DNA of 64,000 nt from Planococcus salinarum (GTDB lineage: Bacteria; Bacillota; Bacilli; Bacillales_A; Planococcaceae), in the NCBI RefSeq assembly GCF_007004625.1, contig NZ_VIFV01000002.1, positions 62,001 to 126,000 on the forward strand, given 5' to 3'. The notes under the pieces were generated by a model. That model made no database searches. It was not told the DNA's origin and saw only the letters and a program-made list of their open reading frames with translations. This document shows, one piece after another, positions 17,197 through 24,670 of the stretch. Position 1 is the stretch's first letter, and each line of letters begins with the position of its first letter. The position numbers were made by a program, and so were the translations under genes.

Positions 17197-17727
17197 TTAT
17201 ATTCCTGTCAGCGCTCCGTAAACGAGTGCCAGTGCAATCACCACGGCCGGGTGCACTTTCAGTCGCTCCAGCAGCAAATAACTTATTGCCATTATAGCAA
17301 CCGTCTGAATGTTGCCAAGTGAAGATTGTGATTCCAGCACAAATTGCAGGGTCATGAATCCGATGAGCACGGCGATAACCGGCTTCACCACTTTTGATAT
17401 ATTTTTCACTTCGGCAGAATCTTTGTATTTGAACAGGATGGCCATCAATCCGAGCATCAGGATCAGCGACGGGGCGATGGTGCCGAAGAGGCCGACCAGC
17501 GAACCGAGAATGCCGCCTTCCATATAGCCGATGTAGCCGGCCATTTTCGTCGCGATCGGACCGGGCAGCGCATTGCCGAGAGCAAGCACTTCACCGAATT
17601 CCTGCGTCGACATCCAGCCATAGCGGTCGACCACTTCTTTTTCCACCAGTGGAATGGAAGCAGGACCGCCGCCATACCCCAAAATACCGGGGATGAAAAA
17701 TGCAAGAAAGATTTGCCAGTAGATCAT
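17197..17727 (-). CDS. chromate transporter, short-chain subunit (second of pair)
   Basis: A 176-residue membrane protein of the CHR family, with the opening FFIPGILGYGGGPASIPLVEKEV and ALGNALPGPIATKMAGYIGY. Short-chain CHR proteins work as pairs of half-transporters. It overlaps the preceding CHR gene by ATGA (4 bases). It matches YwrA/YwrB-type proteins. Family members export chromate; the physiological ion here is not certain. Confidence 0.88.
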   Translation of the reverse strand: MIYWQIFLAFFIPGILGYGGGPASIPLVEKEVVDRYGWMSTQEFGEVLALGNALPGPIATKMAGYIGYMEGGILGSLVGLFGTIAPSLILMLGLMAILFKYKDSAEVKNISKVVKPVIAVLIGFMTLQFVLESQSSLGNIQTVAIMAISYLLLERLKVHPAVVIALALVYGALTGI

Positions 17728-18290
17728 TTGCTCACCACCCTTTTAATAAAGGGAACCAGGACCGCCGCAATCAGAAGCGCAATCAGAATTGCCGGGTGAA
17801 GCCCGAGCACCTCCAGTAAGAGGACGGAAAGCACAATCAGGAAAATTGCGACGCCCCAGCCCAGCGCTTTTTGCGATTGCTGGACGAAGTTCCAGGTGAG
17901 GACGCCAAGCATCACTGCCACGACGGGTACGACCGTCTGGGACATATTTTGTACCCATGGCACATCTTTGTAACTTTGGAGAACACCGAGCAACAGGATC
18001 ATCAGGAGGACCGTCGGGATTACCGAAGCCGCGAGCGCGACCAGCAACCCCCACATGCCGCCGATTTTATAGCCTATATAACCCGCCAGTTTTGTGGCGA
18101 TCGGACCCGGCATTGTGTTCGACAATGCGATGGTGTCACCGAACTCATCGTCGTTCATCCAGCCGTAGCGTCCCACCACTTCCCTCTGCAGCAGGGGAAT
18201 CACTGCCGGACCGCCTCCGAACCCCAGCATTCCTGCCCGGAAAAACGCCATAAAGACGTCGCCGAATCGAACTTTTTCGTCTGCTACCAA
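17724..18290 (-). CDS. chromate transporter, short-chain subunit (first of pair)
   Basis: A 188-residue CHR-family membrane protein: FFRAGMLGFGGGPAVIPLLQREV, ALSNTMPGPIATKLAGYIGY, then several helices. It overlaps the gamma-glutamyltransferase gene by 7 bases and the next CHR gene by 4. The tight ggt-chr-chr order recalls the ywrD-ywrB-ywrA neighbourhood of Bacillus. Confidence 0.88.
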   Translation of the reverse strand: MVADEKVRFGDVFMAFFRAGMLGFGGGPAVIPLLQREVVGRYGWMNDDEFGDTIALSNTMPGPIATKLAGYIGYKIGGMWGLLVALAASVIPTVLLMILLLGVLQSYKDVPWVQNMSQTVVPVVAVMLGVLTWNFVQQSQKALGWGVAIFLIVLSVLLLEVLGLHPAILIALLIAAVLVPFIKRVVSK

Positions 18291-19888
18291 GCTGCAACCG
18301 CTCCGTCCGTCCGTGATTCGGTTCCGCCCGCAAGCACTCCCGTCTCCGGATCTCTCCAGATGATCTGGCCGCGGCCAAATGTGCCGCCATCCGTCATCAC
18401 TTCGACGTCATGGCCTTTCCGCTGCAGCGCCTGGACCAGGTAATTCGGAAATTCCGGTTCCACGTGGATCTTCTTGCCGCCGACCCACTGCCATCTCGGC
18501 ATATCAAGCGCCGCCTGCGGGTTGAGCAGAAAATCCAGCGTATTCGTGACAACCTGGAAATGGCCCTGCGGCTGCATATAGCCGCCCATCACACCGAACG
18601 GCCCTACGGCGTTGCCGTCTTTTGTCAGGAAGCCCGGGATGATGGTATGGAACGTTTTCTTGCCCGGCTTCAGCACATTCGGATGGTTTTCATCCAGCGA
18701 GAAATCCGCTCCGCGGTTCTGCAGGCCGATGCCCGTTCCCGGAATGACGATGCCGGAGCCGAAGCCCATGTAATTGCTTTGGATAAAGGAAACCATATTG
18801 CCTTCCTCGTCGGCTGTCGCCAAATAGACGGTGCCGCCGGCCGGAAGTTCATACGGCGCGGGCTCGATCGCGGTATCACCGAGCAGAGCCGCCCGTTTTT
18901 CCGCATATTCCGCGGACAACAGGTGTTCCACTGATACCGGCATATCCTGTTGTTCCGTAATATAGGCCTGGCCATCCGTATAGGCCAGTTTCATCGCTTC
19001 GATTTGCTGGTGGTAAGTTTTAGCCGATTGCCATTCCGGCGCGTCCAGCTGGCCGAAAATATTGAGCGCCATCTGTGCCACCATGCCCTGGCCGTTCGGC
19101 GGGATTTCCCATACTTCGTGGCCGTTGTAACTTGTGGAAATCGGATCCACCCATTCCGGCTGGTAGCTGGCCAGGTCTTCTTTCCGCAAGAATCCGCCGT
19201 GCTCCTGCATGAAGGCATCGATCTTGTCAGCAATGGCCCCTTCGTAGAAATCCCGCGCATCGGTTTCGCCGATTTTGCGGAGCGTTTCAGCGTGGCCCGG
19301 CGATCTCCAGACTTCCCCGACTGCCGGCGCTCCTCCACCTGGCGCAAATGTCTCAAACCAGCCTTCGAATTCTTTCGCTGTGAATGTCTTCTTGAAACTA
19401 GCGTAAGCTTTTTGCCAGTACTTGCCGAGAATCGGCGTCAGCGGGTAGCCTTCCTCCGCGTAGCTGATGGCCGGCTGCAGGGCGTCGCTCAGCGACAGCT
19501 TTCCGAATTTCCGGGAAAGCTCTGCCCAGGCAGCGGGCACTCCGGGCACTGTTACAGGCACGAGCCCGTGCACGGGCATCTTGTCGTATCCGAGGCCTTT
19601 TACGGCATCAATGGTCAGCGCCTGTGGTGACGGGCCCGACGCATTCAGGCCGTGCAGCTCGCCGTTCACCCAGACCAGGGCGAATGCGTCACCGCCGATG
19701 CCGTTTGACGTCGGTTCAAGAACCGTCAATGCAGCCGCTGTCGCGATGGCCGCATCGATGGCGTTGCCGCCTTTCTTCAATATTTCAAGGCCGGCCTGCG
19801 CCGCCAGGGGCTGTGAAGTAGCCACCATTCCTTTTTTTGCGAATACTGTATGTCTCTTGGATGAAAACGGATGGTTTAAATAATCCAA
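18284..19888 (-). CDS. gamma-glutamyltransferase-family protein (YwrD-like)
   Basis: A 534-residue N-terminal-nucleophile hydrolase of the GGT family. The likely catalytic Thr is in LPAGGTVYLATADEEGN, where autoprocessing would split large and small subunits. Other features are GGNAIDAAIATAAALTVLEP, NGIGGDAFAL, PNGQGMVAQMAL and MGGYMQPQGH. No signal peptide is seen, suggesting a cytosolic enzyme unlike secreted Ggt. I prefer the TTG at 19886-19888 (LDYLNHPFSSKRHTVF), which has GGGGGAG just upstream, over an ATG 15 codons earlier without a ribosome binding site. It is the first gene before the chromate pair and divergent from a LysR regulator. Confidence 0.85.
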   Translation of the reverse strand: MDYLNHPFSSKRHTVFAKKGMVATSQPLAAQAGLEILKKGGNAIDAAIATAAALTVLEPTSNGIGGDAFALVWVNGELHGLNASGPSPQALTIDAVKGLGYDKMPVHGLVPVTVPGVPAAWAELSRKFGKLSLSDALQPAISYAEEGYPLTPILGKYWQKAYASFKKTFTAKEFEGWFETFAPGGGAPAVGEVWRSPGHAETLRKIGETDARDFYEGAIADKIDAFMQEHGGFLRKEDLASYQPEWVDPISTSYNGHEVWEIPPNGQGMVAQMALNIFGQLDAPEWQSAKTYHQQIEAMKLAYTDGQAYITEQQDMPVSVEHLLSAEYAEKRAALLGDTAIEPAPYELPAGGTVYLATADEEGNMVSFIQSNYMGFGSGIVIPGTGIGLQNRGADFSLDENHPNVLKPGKKTFHTIIPGFLTKDGNAVGPFGVMGGYMQPQGHFQVVTNTLDFLLNPQAALDMPRWQWVGGKKIHVEPEFPNYLVQALQRKGHDVEVMTDGGTFGRGQIIWRDPETGVLAGGTESRTDGAVAAW

Positions 19889-19933
19889 AATTGCTCCCCC
19901 TGTCTGTTTGTGCTGCTGCTGGTTCAGATCCAT

Positions 19934-20049
19934 TGTCGCATCAACACTTTCATAAATTGACTTATTGAAATCTTACAAAAATTTAAACCATTAGTAAAAT
20001 TAAAGATATTTAATGTTATGATGAATAAAACTTATTATGGAGGTGCATC
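19934..20049. promoter_or_regulatory. divergent promoter region, GGT-chr operon and LysR gene
   Basis: A 116-base AT-rich gap between divergent genes, the usual place for LysR operator sites. No exact operator was identified. Confidence 0.4.
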
Positions 20050-20982
20050 ATGGATCATCGACTTGAAATTTTCGTCACCACGGCGGAACAGAACAGCTTT
20101 ACCCGCGCGGCTGCCCTGCTGCATATGACCCCTTCCGCCATCAGCCTCAGCATCAAGGCATTGGAACGCAAACTGGACACCCGGCTGTTCAACCGGACCA
20201 ATAAATACGTACAATTGACGCCGGCAGGGTCGGTCGTCTACACCCATGCCAAAGAGATCCTGATCAAGTACAACGACATGAGCCAATCGCTGATCGATCT
20301 GGAGCCAGCCAGGAATACCCCGATTTCCATCGGCGCCGCCTATACTTTCGGTGAATACTTTCTTCCGGGCATTCTTTACGCTTTCTATAAGAAGCACCCG
20401 AACATCCTGCCGAATATCACCATCCAGAACTCGGCCGTCATTGCGGAACAGATCCACAAACAGGAACTTGATATCGGCTTTATCGTCGAAGCGGACGTTG
20501 CGGAGTACGACGTCAACGTCAATTTGTTCTCTGAGGAAATGATGCTCATCGTGGCGCGACCCGACCATCCGCTGAACAAAAACTCGTCCGTCGACAAAAA
20601 CATGCTGGAATCGGAGACCTGGATCATCCGGGAAGAAGGCTCCGGCACGCGGGATGTGACGAATAAGTTCTTCGCCCAGCTCGGCATTGCGCCGAAGCGC
20701 ATCATGAGCTTCGGCAGTTCCCAGACCATCAAGGAGTCGGTGGCACTCGGCCTCGGCATCTCGTACCTGTCGGAATCCGTCATCAAAAGCGACGTGAAGG
20801 CCGGCACTTTGAAAGGCGTCAGCCTCAGCGACTACCCGAATGAAACGAGCTTCCATTACATCACCCACCAGTCGAAATTCCATTCCCAGGCGGTGCAGAC
20901 GTTCAAGGATTTTCTCGATTCCTATGTACTGGGCGAAAAAGTTTCCGTCCATCCGAAAAAGAGGATCAAAGACGGCGAGTGA
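20050..20982 (+). CDS. LysR-family transcriptional regulator
   Basis: A 310-residue LTTR. The N-terminal winged helix-turn-helix is seen in FVTTAEQNSFTRAAALLHM then TPSAISLSIKALERKLDTRLF. The effector-binding part includes RTVSIG-like ISIGAAYTFGEYFLPGIL and REEGSGTRDVTNKF. GGAGGT lies 7 bases before the ATG. It is transcribed divergently from the GGT/chromate operon, which it probably controls. The effector is unknown. Confidence 0.9.
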   Translation: MDHRLEIFVTTAEQNSFTRAAALLHMTPSAISLSIKALERKLDTRLFNRTNKYVQLTPAGSVVYTHAKEILIKYNDMSQSLIDLEPARNTPISIGAAYTFGEYFLPGILYAFYKKHPNILPNITIQNSAVIAEQIHKQELDIGFIVEADVAEYDVNVNLFSEEMMLIVARPDHPLNKNSSVDKNMLESETWIIREEGSGTRDVTNKFFAQLGIAPKRIMSFGSSQTIKESVALGLGISYLSESVIKSDVKAGTLKGVSLSDYPNETSFHYITHQSKFHSQAVQTFKDFLDSYVLGEKVSVHPKKRIKDGE

Positions 20983-21023
20983 GCGCCCTTCGCTGTGGCA
21001 TCACCATCAGATCCGCAGGCCCA

Positions 21024-21063
21024 AAAAAGCTGCTCTCCTTTTAATGAGGAGAACAGCTTTTTT
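21024..21063. terminator. bidirectional terminator
   Basis: AAAAAAGCTG-TTCTCCT type stem: AAAAAAGCTGCTCTCC / GGAGAACAGCTTTTTT with a TTTTAATGA loop, between the convergent LysR and SDR genes. Confidence 0.88.
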
Positions 21064-21114
21064 CCTGCCGTTATATCTTGTACCGGATCCGCGCAATGCC
21101 GAATGCCGGTTTGG

Positions 21115-21855
21115 TTACTGGGCGGTATAGCCGCCGTCGACCAGAATCGTTGTGCCGGTCATGAACTCATTTTCGCTCAGGAAAATGATGGCGTGGGCAA
21201 TTTCCTCCGGCTGGCCGAGCCGGCCGATCGGATGCTTGGCGACAAGCTGGTCGTAGAAATCAGGGCCAAGGGCTTCGCGGCTGACCATGCCGGACTCCAC
21301 ATAACCCGGTGCCACAGCGTTGACGCGGATATTTTTGCTGGCGTATTGAAGGGCCAATGATTTCGTCATGAGGTTGACGGCACCTTTTGAAGCGTTATAG
21401 GCGAACGCACTGCCTTCTCCCACACTGCCGAGAATAGATGCGGTGTTGATGATGACACCGCCGCCGTGGTTCATCATGTGGCGTACGGCATGCTTCGAGC
21501 CAAAGAACACGCTATCCTGATTGACCGCGATGGTCTTGTGATAATCCTCATAGCTCAAGTCATGCGTCTCAGTTAACGCGCCGATGCCGGCGTTATTGAC
21601 CAGAATATCGATGGTGCCGAACGTATCCACGGTAAACTTGATCATGTTCTCGACCGCTTCCTCGCTGGAAACGTCCACTGGGAAGAACTCCACTTCGCCG
21701 TGGCTCTTCAGGTTTTCTGCTTCCTTCTTGCCGCCTTCTTCGTTGAAATCAGCGATTACCACTTTTGCCCCTTTTGCCAAATACGCTTTTGCGGCGGCCA
21801 GCCCGATTCCTGAAGCCCCGCCTGTCACCACTGCCACTTTCCCTGCTAAGTCCAT
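21115..21855 (-). CDS. short-chain dehydrogenase/reductase
   Basis: A 246-residue Rossmann-fold oxidoreductase: cofactor loop VTGGASGIG near the N-terminus, NNAG near residue 88, and catalytic Ser with YNASKGA (YxxxK). The segment NVDQD-like AVNQDSVFFGSKHAV and C-terminal TILVDGGYTAQ are typical of classical SDRs such as FabG-like or glucose dehydrogenase-like proteins. The ATG at 21853-21855 is preceded by GGGGG at 9 bases; an ATG two codons earlier is too close to it. The substrate is unknown. Confidence 0.85.
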   Translation of the reverse strand: MDLAGKVAVVTGGASGIGLAAAKAYLAKGAKVVIADFNEEGGKKEAENLKSHGEVEFFPVDVSSEEAVENMIKFTVDTFGTIDILVNNAGIGALTETHDLSYEDYHKTIAVNQDSVFFGSKHAVRHMMNHGGGVIINTASILGSVGEGSAFAYNASKGAVNLMTKSLALQYASKNIRVNAVAPGYVESGMVSREALGPDFYDQLVAKHPIGRLGQPEEIAHAIIFLSENEFMTGTTILVDGGYTAQ

Positions 21856-22028
21856 GCACATGTCCCCCTTTATAATAATGGTTCCATTTTCTATATTATC
21901 TGAATAATGAATAATTTTACAGCCATAACCCTTACTCTTCATACAGAAAGTTTATTTTTGCTCCATCTGCAGAAGAGGAGCTGCCGGTCCGCGAAAAAAC
22001 GGGGGTCCGGTCGGCCGGTTTCATAGTG

Positions 22029-22034
22029 TATACT
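22029..22034 (+). promoter_or_regulatory. possible -10 box (TATACT) of the K+ channel gene
   Basis: TATACT lies 25 bases before the preferred TTG start, with GTG in the extended -10 position. No clear -35 hexamer is seen at the usual distance. Confidence 0.35.
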
Positions 22035-22058
22035 GGTATGAAAAAGGGGGATTCTGCA

Positions 22059-22841
22059 TTGATTATACTTCGCCGGCTCTATCTGCAGGCGACCAGCCTT
22101 TCCTGGCTCATACTTACGGTAAGCACCCTGTTTCTAATTGCATTCAGCACATTGATGCTGCCGGCCATTGAACCCGATACTTTCACGAGTTATCCCGATG
22201 CGTTGTGGTTCACCATGACGACCATGCTGACGGTCGGTTACGGCGACCTCTATCCGTTGACCACTGACGGCAGAATTTTTACCATCTTATTTTTATACAT
22301 AATCGGCATCGGTTTGTTTGCGACATTCATCGGCAAGGCAATCGAAAGCCTGACCTTGCGTAAGAGACGGGAAGAAAGGGGTGAGCTGATGTTCAAAGGA
22401 AAAGATCATATCGTAATCATTGACTGGTCACATAAAGCTGAAAATGCGATTGCAGAGATATTGAAGCAAAATGGGAAGACTGAAATTGTGGTGATCGACA
22501 AACTGGAAAAAGCCAAAGAGATCCATCCGCGGATCCATTATGTCAGAGGCAAGGCCACGCACGGCGATGTGCTGCGGCAGGCAAATATCCAGCAGGCGAA
22601 AGCGGTGCTGATTTTTGCCGATGACCGGATCGAGGACCAGATGCTGACGGATGGCAAATCGCTGCTGATCGCCACCGCGGTCGAACGCATAGCACCAGAG
22701 GTTTACACGACTGTTGAAGTGGAACGGGAAGAACACCTGCCGAACTTCTCCCACATCAAAGTAGACAAATTCATCATGTCCAACGGCACGATTGCAAGAA
22801 TGGCTGTAAATTCAATTTTTTCCGAAGTGCTGGAAGCATGA
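22059..22841 (+). CDS. two-TM potassium channel with RCK (TrkA-N) domain
   Basis: A 260-residue protein with two membrane helices flanking a pore helix and the selectivity filter TVGYGD, then a cytoplasmic Rossmann-type RCK domain (KDHIVIIDWSHKAENAIAEI ... EIVVIDK). It resembles YugO/MthK-type channels, in which the RCK ring gates K+ flux. The C-terminal RCK_C domain seems absent. The start is probably TTG at 22059 with GGGGG 8 bases upstream; ATG at 22038 lacks a site and overlaps the possible promoter. It is monocistronic. Confidence 0.85.
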   Translation: MIILRRLYLQATSLSWLILTVSTLFLIAFSTLMLPAIEPDTFTSYPDALWFTMTTMLTVGYGDLYPLTTDGRIFTILFLYIIGIGLFATFIGKAIESLTLRKRREERGELMFKGKDHIVIIDWSHKAENAIAEILKQNGKTEIVVIDKLEKAKEIHPRIHYVRGKATHGDVLRQANIQQAKAVLIFADDRIEDQMLTDGKSLLIATAVERIAPEVYTTVEVEREEHLPNFSHIKVDKFIMSNGTIARMAVNSIFSEVLEA

Positions 22842-22848
22842 CAAAAAA

Positions 22849-22898
22849 CCCCGAACGAAAGACACTTTGCAAAAAGCGTCCCGTTCGGGGTTTTTATG
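22849..22898 (+). terminator. Rho-independent terminator
   Basis: Stem ACCCCGAACG / CGTTCGGGGT followed by TTTTT, after the K+ channel gene. Confidence 0.88.
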
Positions 22899-22931
22899 TA
22901 TTCTCCCATATCCTTCCTGCTCCAGGGAGTG

Positions 22932-23801
22932 TCAGCGTCGGGGAATGAATCCATCCTTATGTGTCAATACAAATCCCAGCTGTTCAATGGCAATCTTGAG
23001 CGTCGCTTCCATCCTTTCCCCTTTCAGGGAATGAGCGAAATGCGGAACGTTGAGTGCGACGGCAGGAGAAATGCCGGTAATAATCGGCGTAACCCCCATG
23101 ATTTTCAAGGTTTTCACCAGATCCAGCAAGGGCTGTTCAATCCGTGGATCGATTTGGGTAATGCCTGAAAAATCGACAATCAGAAAATCGACTCCCTGCA
23201 CTACTTTGTCCACCACATCTTCAATCATCTTCTTGGCCCGGGTAAGAGTGATGTGACCGATGATCGGCAGAATGGAAATCTCGTCGGACAGCGGCACCAG
23301 CGGGGAAGTAAGCTTCTGAATTTCTTTTTTCGCCGTCTCCAGCTCCAGTATATAAGTCAGCAGGGACGACAGCATCGTAAACATTTCCTGGTCTTCCTCG
23401 GTAAATGTGTACGGTTTCTTATCCAGTCCGCAAATGGTGCCATATATCTCGCCGTTTTCATAGTAAATCGGAATGCCCATGAATGAGCCATTATCGTAGT
23501 CAGATGCGATGTCCAGCGCAGTCGCATGTTCGTCGGTTGAAATATCGTCTATTTGGAGAGTATCATCGCCATGCCGAAGCACCAGGCCGCAAAAAGTCTG
23601 ATCCAGAGGCGCTACGCTGCCTTCTGTCACCAGCTTTTCATCTCTGTTGAAAGCTTTCTTGATTGTATTGTGTTCCCCATCATTTTCAGCAATGAATAAG
23701 GTGTTGATCTTCATTCGTCCACTGAGCATCTTCAGGACCTGATTGGCTGCTTCATTAAAGTTCTTGAACTTTTGGAACGTCCCCGTATCCGGGTTTTCCA
23801 T
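22932..23801 (-). CDS. GAF-STAS domain protein (RsbR-like)
   Basis: A 289-residue cytosolic protein. Residues 10-150 form a GAF-type sensor domain (DQTFCGLVLRHGD, FMGIPIYYENGEIYGTICGLD), and residues 165-285 a STAS domain with SDEISILPIIGHI and LIVDFSGITQIDP. The layout of sensor plus STAS is that of stressosome RsbR-type co-antagonists; the usual phosphorylated positions appear as Asp-Phe-Ser-Gly and related sites. GGAGGA lies 7 bases before the ATG at 23799-23801. A sigma-B-like promoter lies about 90 bases upstream, which suits a sigma-B feedback role. The signal sensed by the GAF domain is unknown. Confidence 0.82.
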   Translation of the reverse strand: MENPDTGTFQKFKNFNEAANQVLKMLSGRMKINTLFIAENDGEHNTIKKAFNRDEKLVTEGSVAPLDQTFCGLVLRHGDDTLQIDDISTDEHATALDIASDYDNGSFMGIPIYYENGEIYGTICGLDKKPYTFTEEDQEMFTMLSSLLTYILELETAKKEIQKLTSPLVPLSDEISILPIIGHITLTRAKKMIEDVVDKVVQGVDFLIVDFSGITQIDPRIEQPLLDLVKTLKIMGVTPIITGISPAVALNVPHFAHSLKGERMEATLKIAIEQLGFVLTHKDGFIPRR

Positions 23802-23890
23802 CGCTATTCCTCCTCTATAGGGAGTGCACATATTTTGCTGTTGCTGCACTTTTTATGTATATGACCATCTTTTTTCTGCCACCAATTATT

Positions 23891-23916
23891 ATACCCTTTC
23901 TTTTCTGATTCTAAAC
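23891..23916 (-). promoter_or_regulatory. sigma-B-like promoter of the GAF-STAS gene
   Basis: On the minus strand GTTTAG, 14-base spacer, GGGTAT; the sigma-B consensus is GTTTAA N12-15 GGGTAT. It overlaps a TATAAT that could also serve sigma-A. It lies about 90 bases before the ATG. Confidence 0.65.
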
Positions 23917-24165
23917 ACCCGCCCCTTTTTACATACATCCATTGCTTTTCCACGCCCCTGTGAAGCATCGGCTGCTGAGTTGCCTCTTAAACGGGTTGGA
24001 TGTCCTGTGTTGAAAAAAATGGGCAGTTATATCCATTTTTCACACCAAAATTAAAGGATATAATTACCTAGCAACTAATAAAAATATCCATAAATATACA
24101 TATATTTAATTCACCCTTTTTTGGCAGCGGCTTTCACTCAATCTTTTGCAACGGAGGAACAAATT
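23917..24165. other. gap between divergent genes
   Basis: Mostly AT-rich sequence upstream of the small plus-strand gene at 24166. I see no other gene and no definite promoter. Confidence 0.4.
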
Positions 24166-24582
24166 ATGTTCATTTTTAAACGGAAGCCCCTTTTGACAGA
24201 GCAATACCTGGAAGAACTGAAAGCACACGTAGGGCGCACAGTGGAGGCCATGCTGTCAGATAAAGAGGAAACCATTCTTTTTATGAAGAAATACGACCTC
24301 ATCCTGGTATTCTGTTGGGAAAATCATTCGATCAACGGCTCTCTTTACCAGTATTCCACCTTCAATGTTTGCGAAATAGGGTTCAGCAATATCCGCAATC
24401 TGCCTCTTTACGAGGTGAAAAGACATTTCAGAAAAGATGATGATTCAACAGTTTATATCGAGGATGATACCATCAAGAAATTCTCGAAGGCAAATCAGCG
24501 CGTCTTCTATACGTTAAGCGAGTTACTGAATATATTTGAAATTGAAGTCCATTCTTCCCAGGTTTATAAATGCACCTGGTAA
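24166..24582 (+). CDS. hypothetical protein
   Basis: A 138-residue soluble protein that I do not recognise. It starts MFIFKRKPLLTEQYLEELK with ACGGAGGA 8 bases before the ATG. It is rich in charged and aromatic residues (YDLILVFCWENHS, FNVCEIGFSNIRN) and has no signal peptide or membrane helix. It ends 88 bases before the GGDEF-EAL gene on the same strand and could be co-transcribed with it. Confidence 0.6.
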   Translation: MFIFKRKPLLTEQYLEELKAHVGRTVEAMLSDKEETILFMKKYDLILVFCWENHSINGSLYQYSTFNVCEIGFSNIRNLPLYEVKRHFRKDDDSTVYIEDDTIKKFSKANQRVFYTLSELLNIFEIEVHSSQVYKCTW

Positions 24583-24670
24583 TCCGTGCGATTCCGGGTT
24601 TTCCCCGGGCGCACTTCGGGGATGACAGACTACGAATCAGATGATACCCAACTTTAAGGAGGCAAAACGA

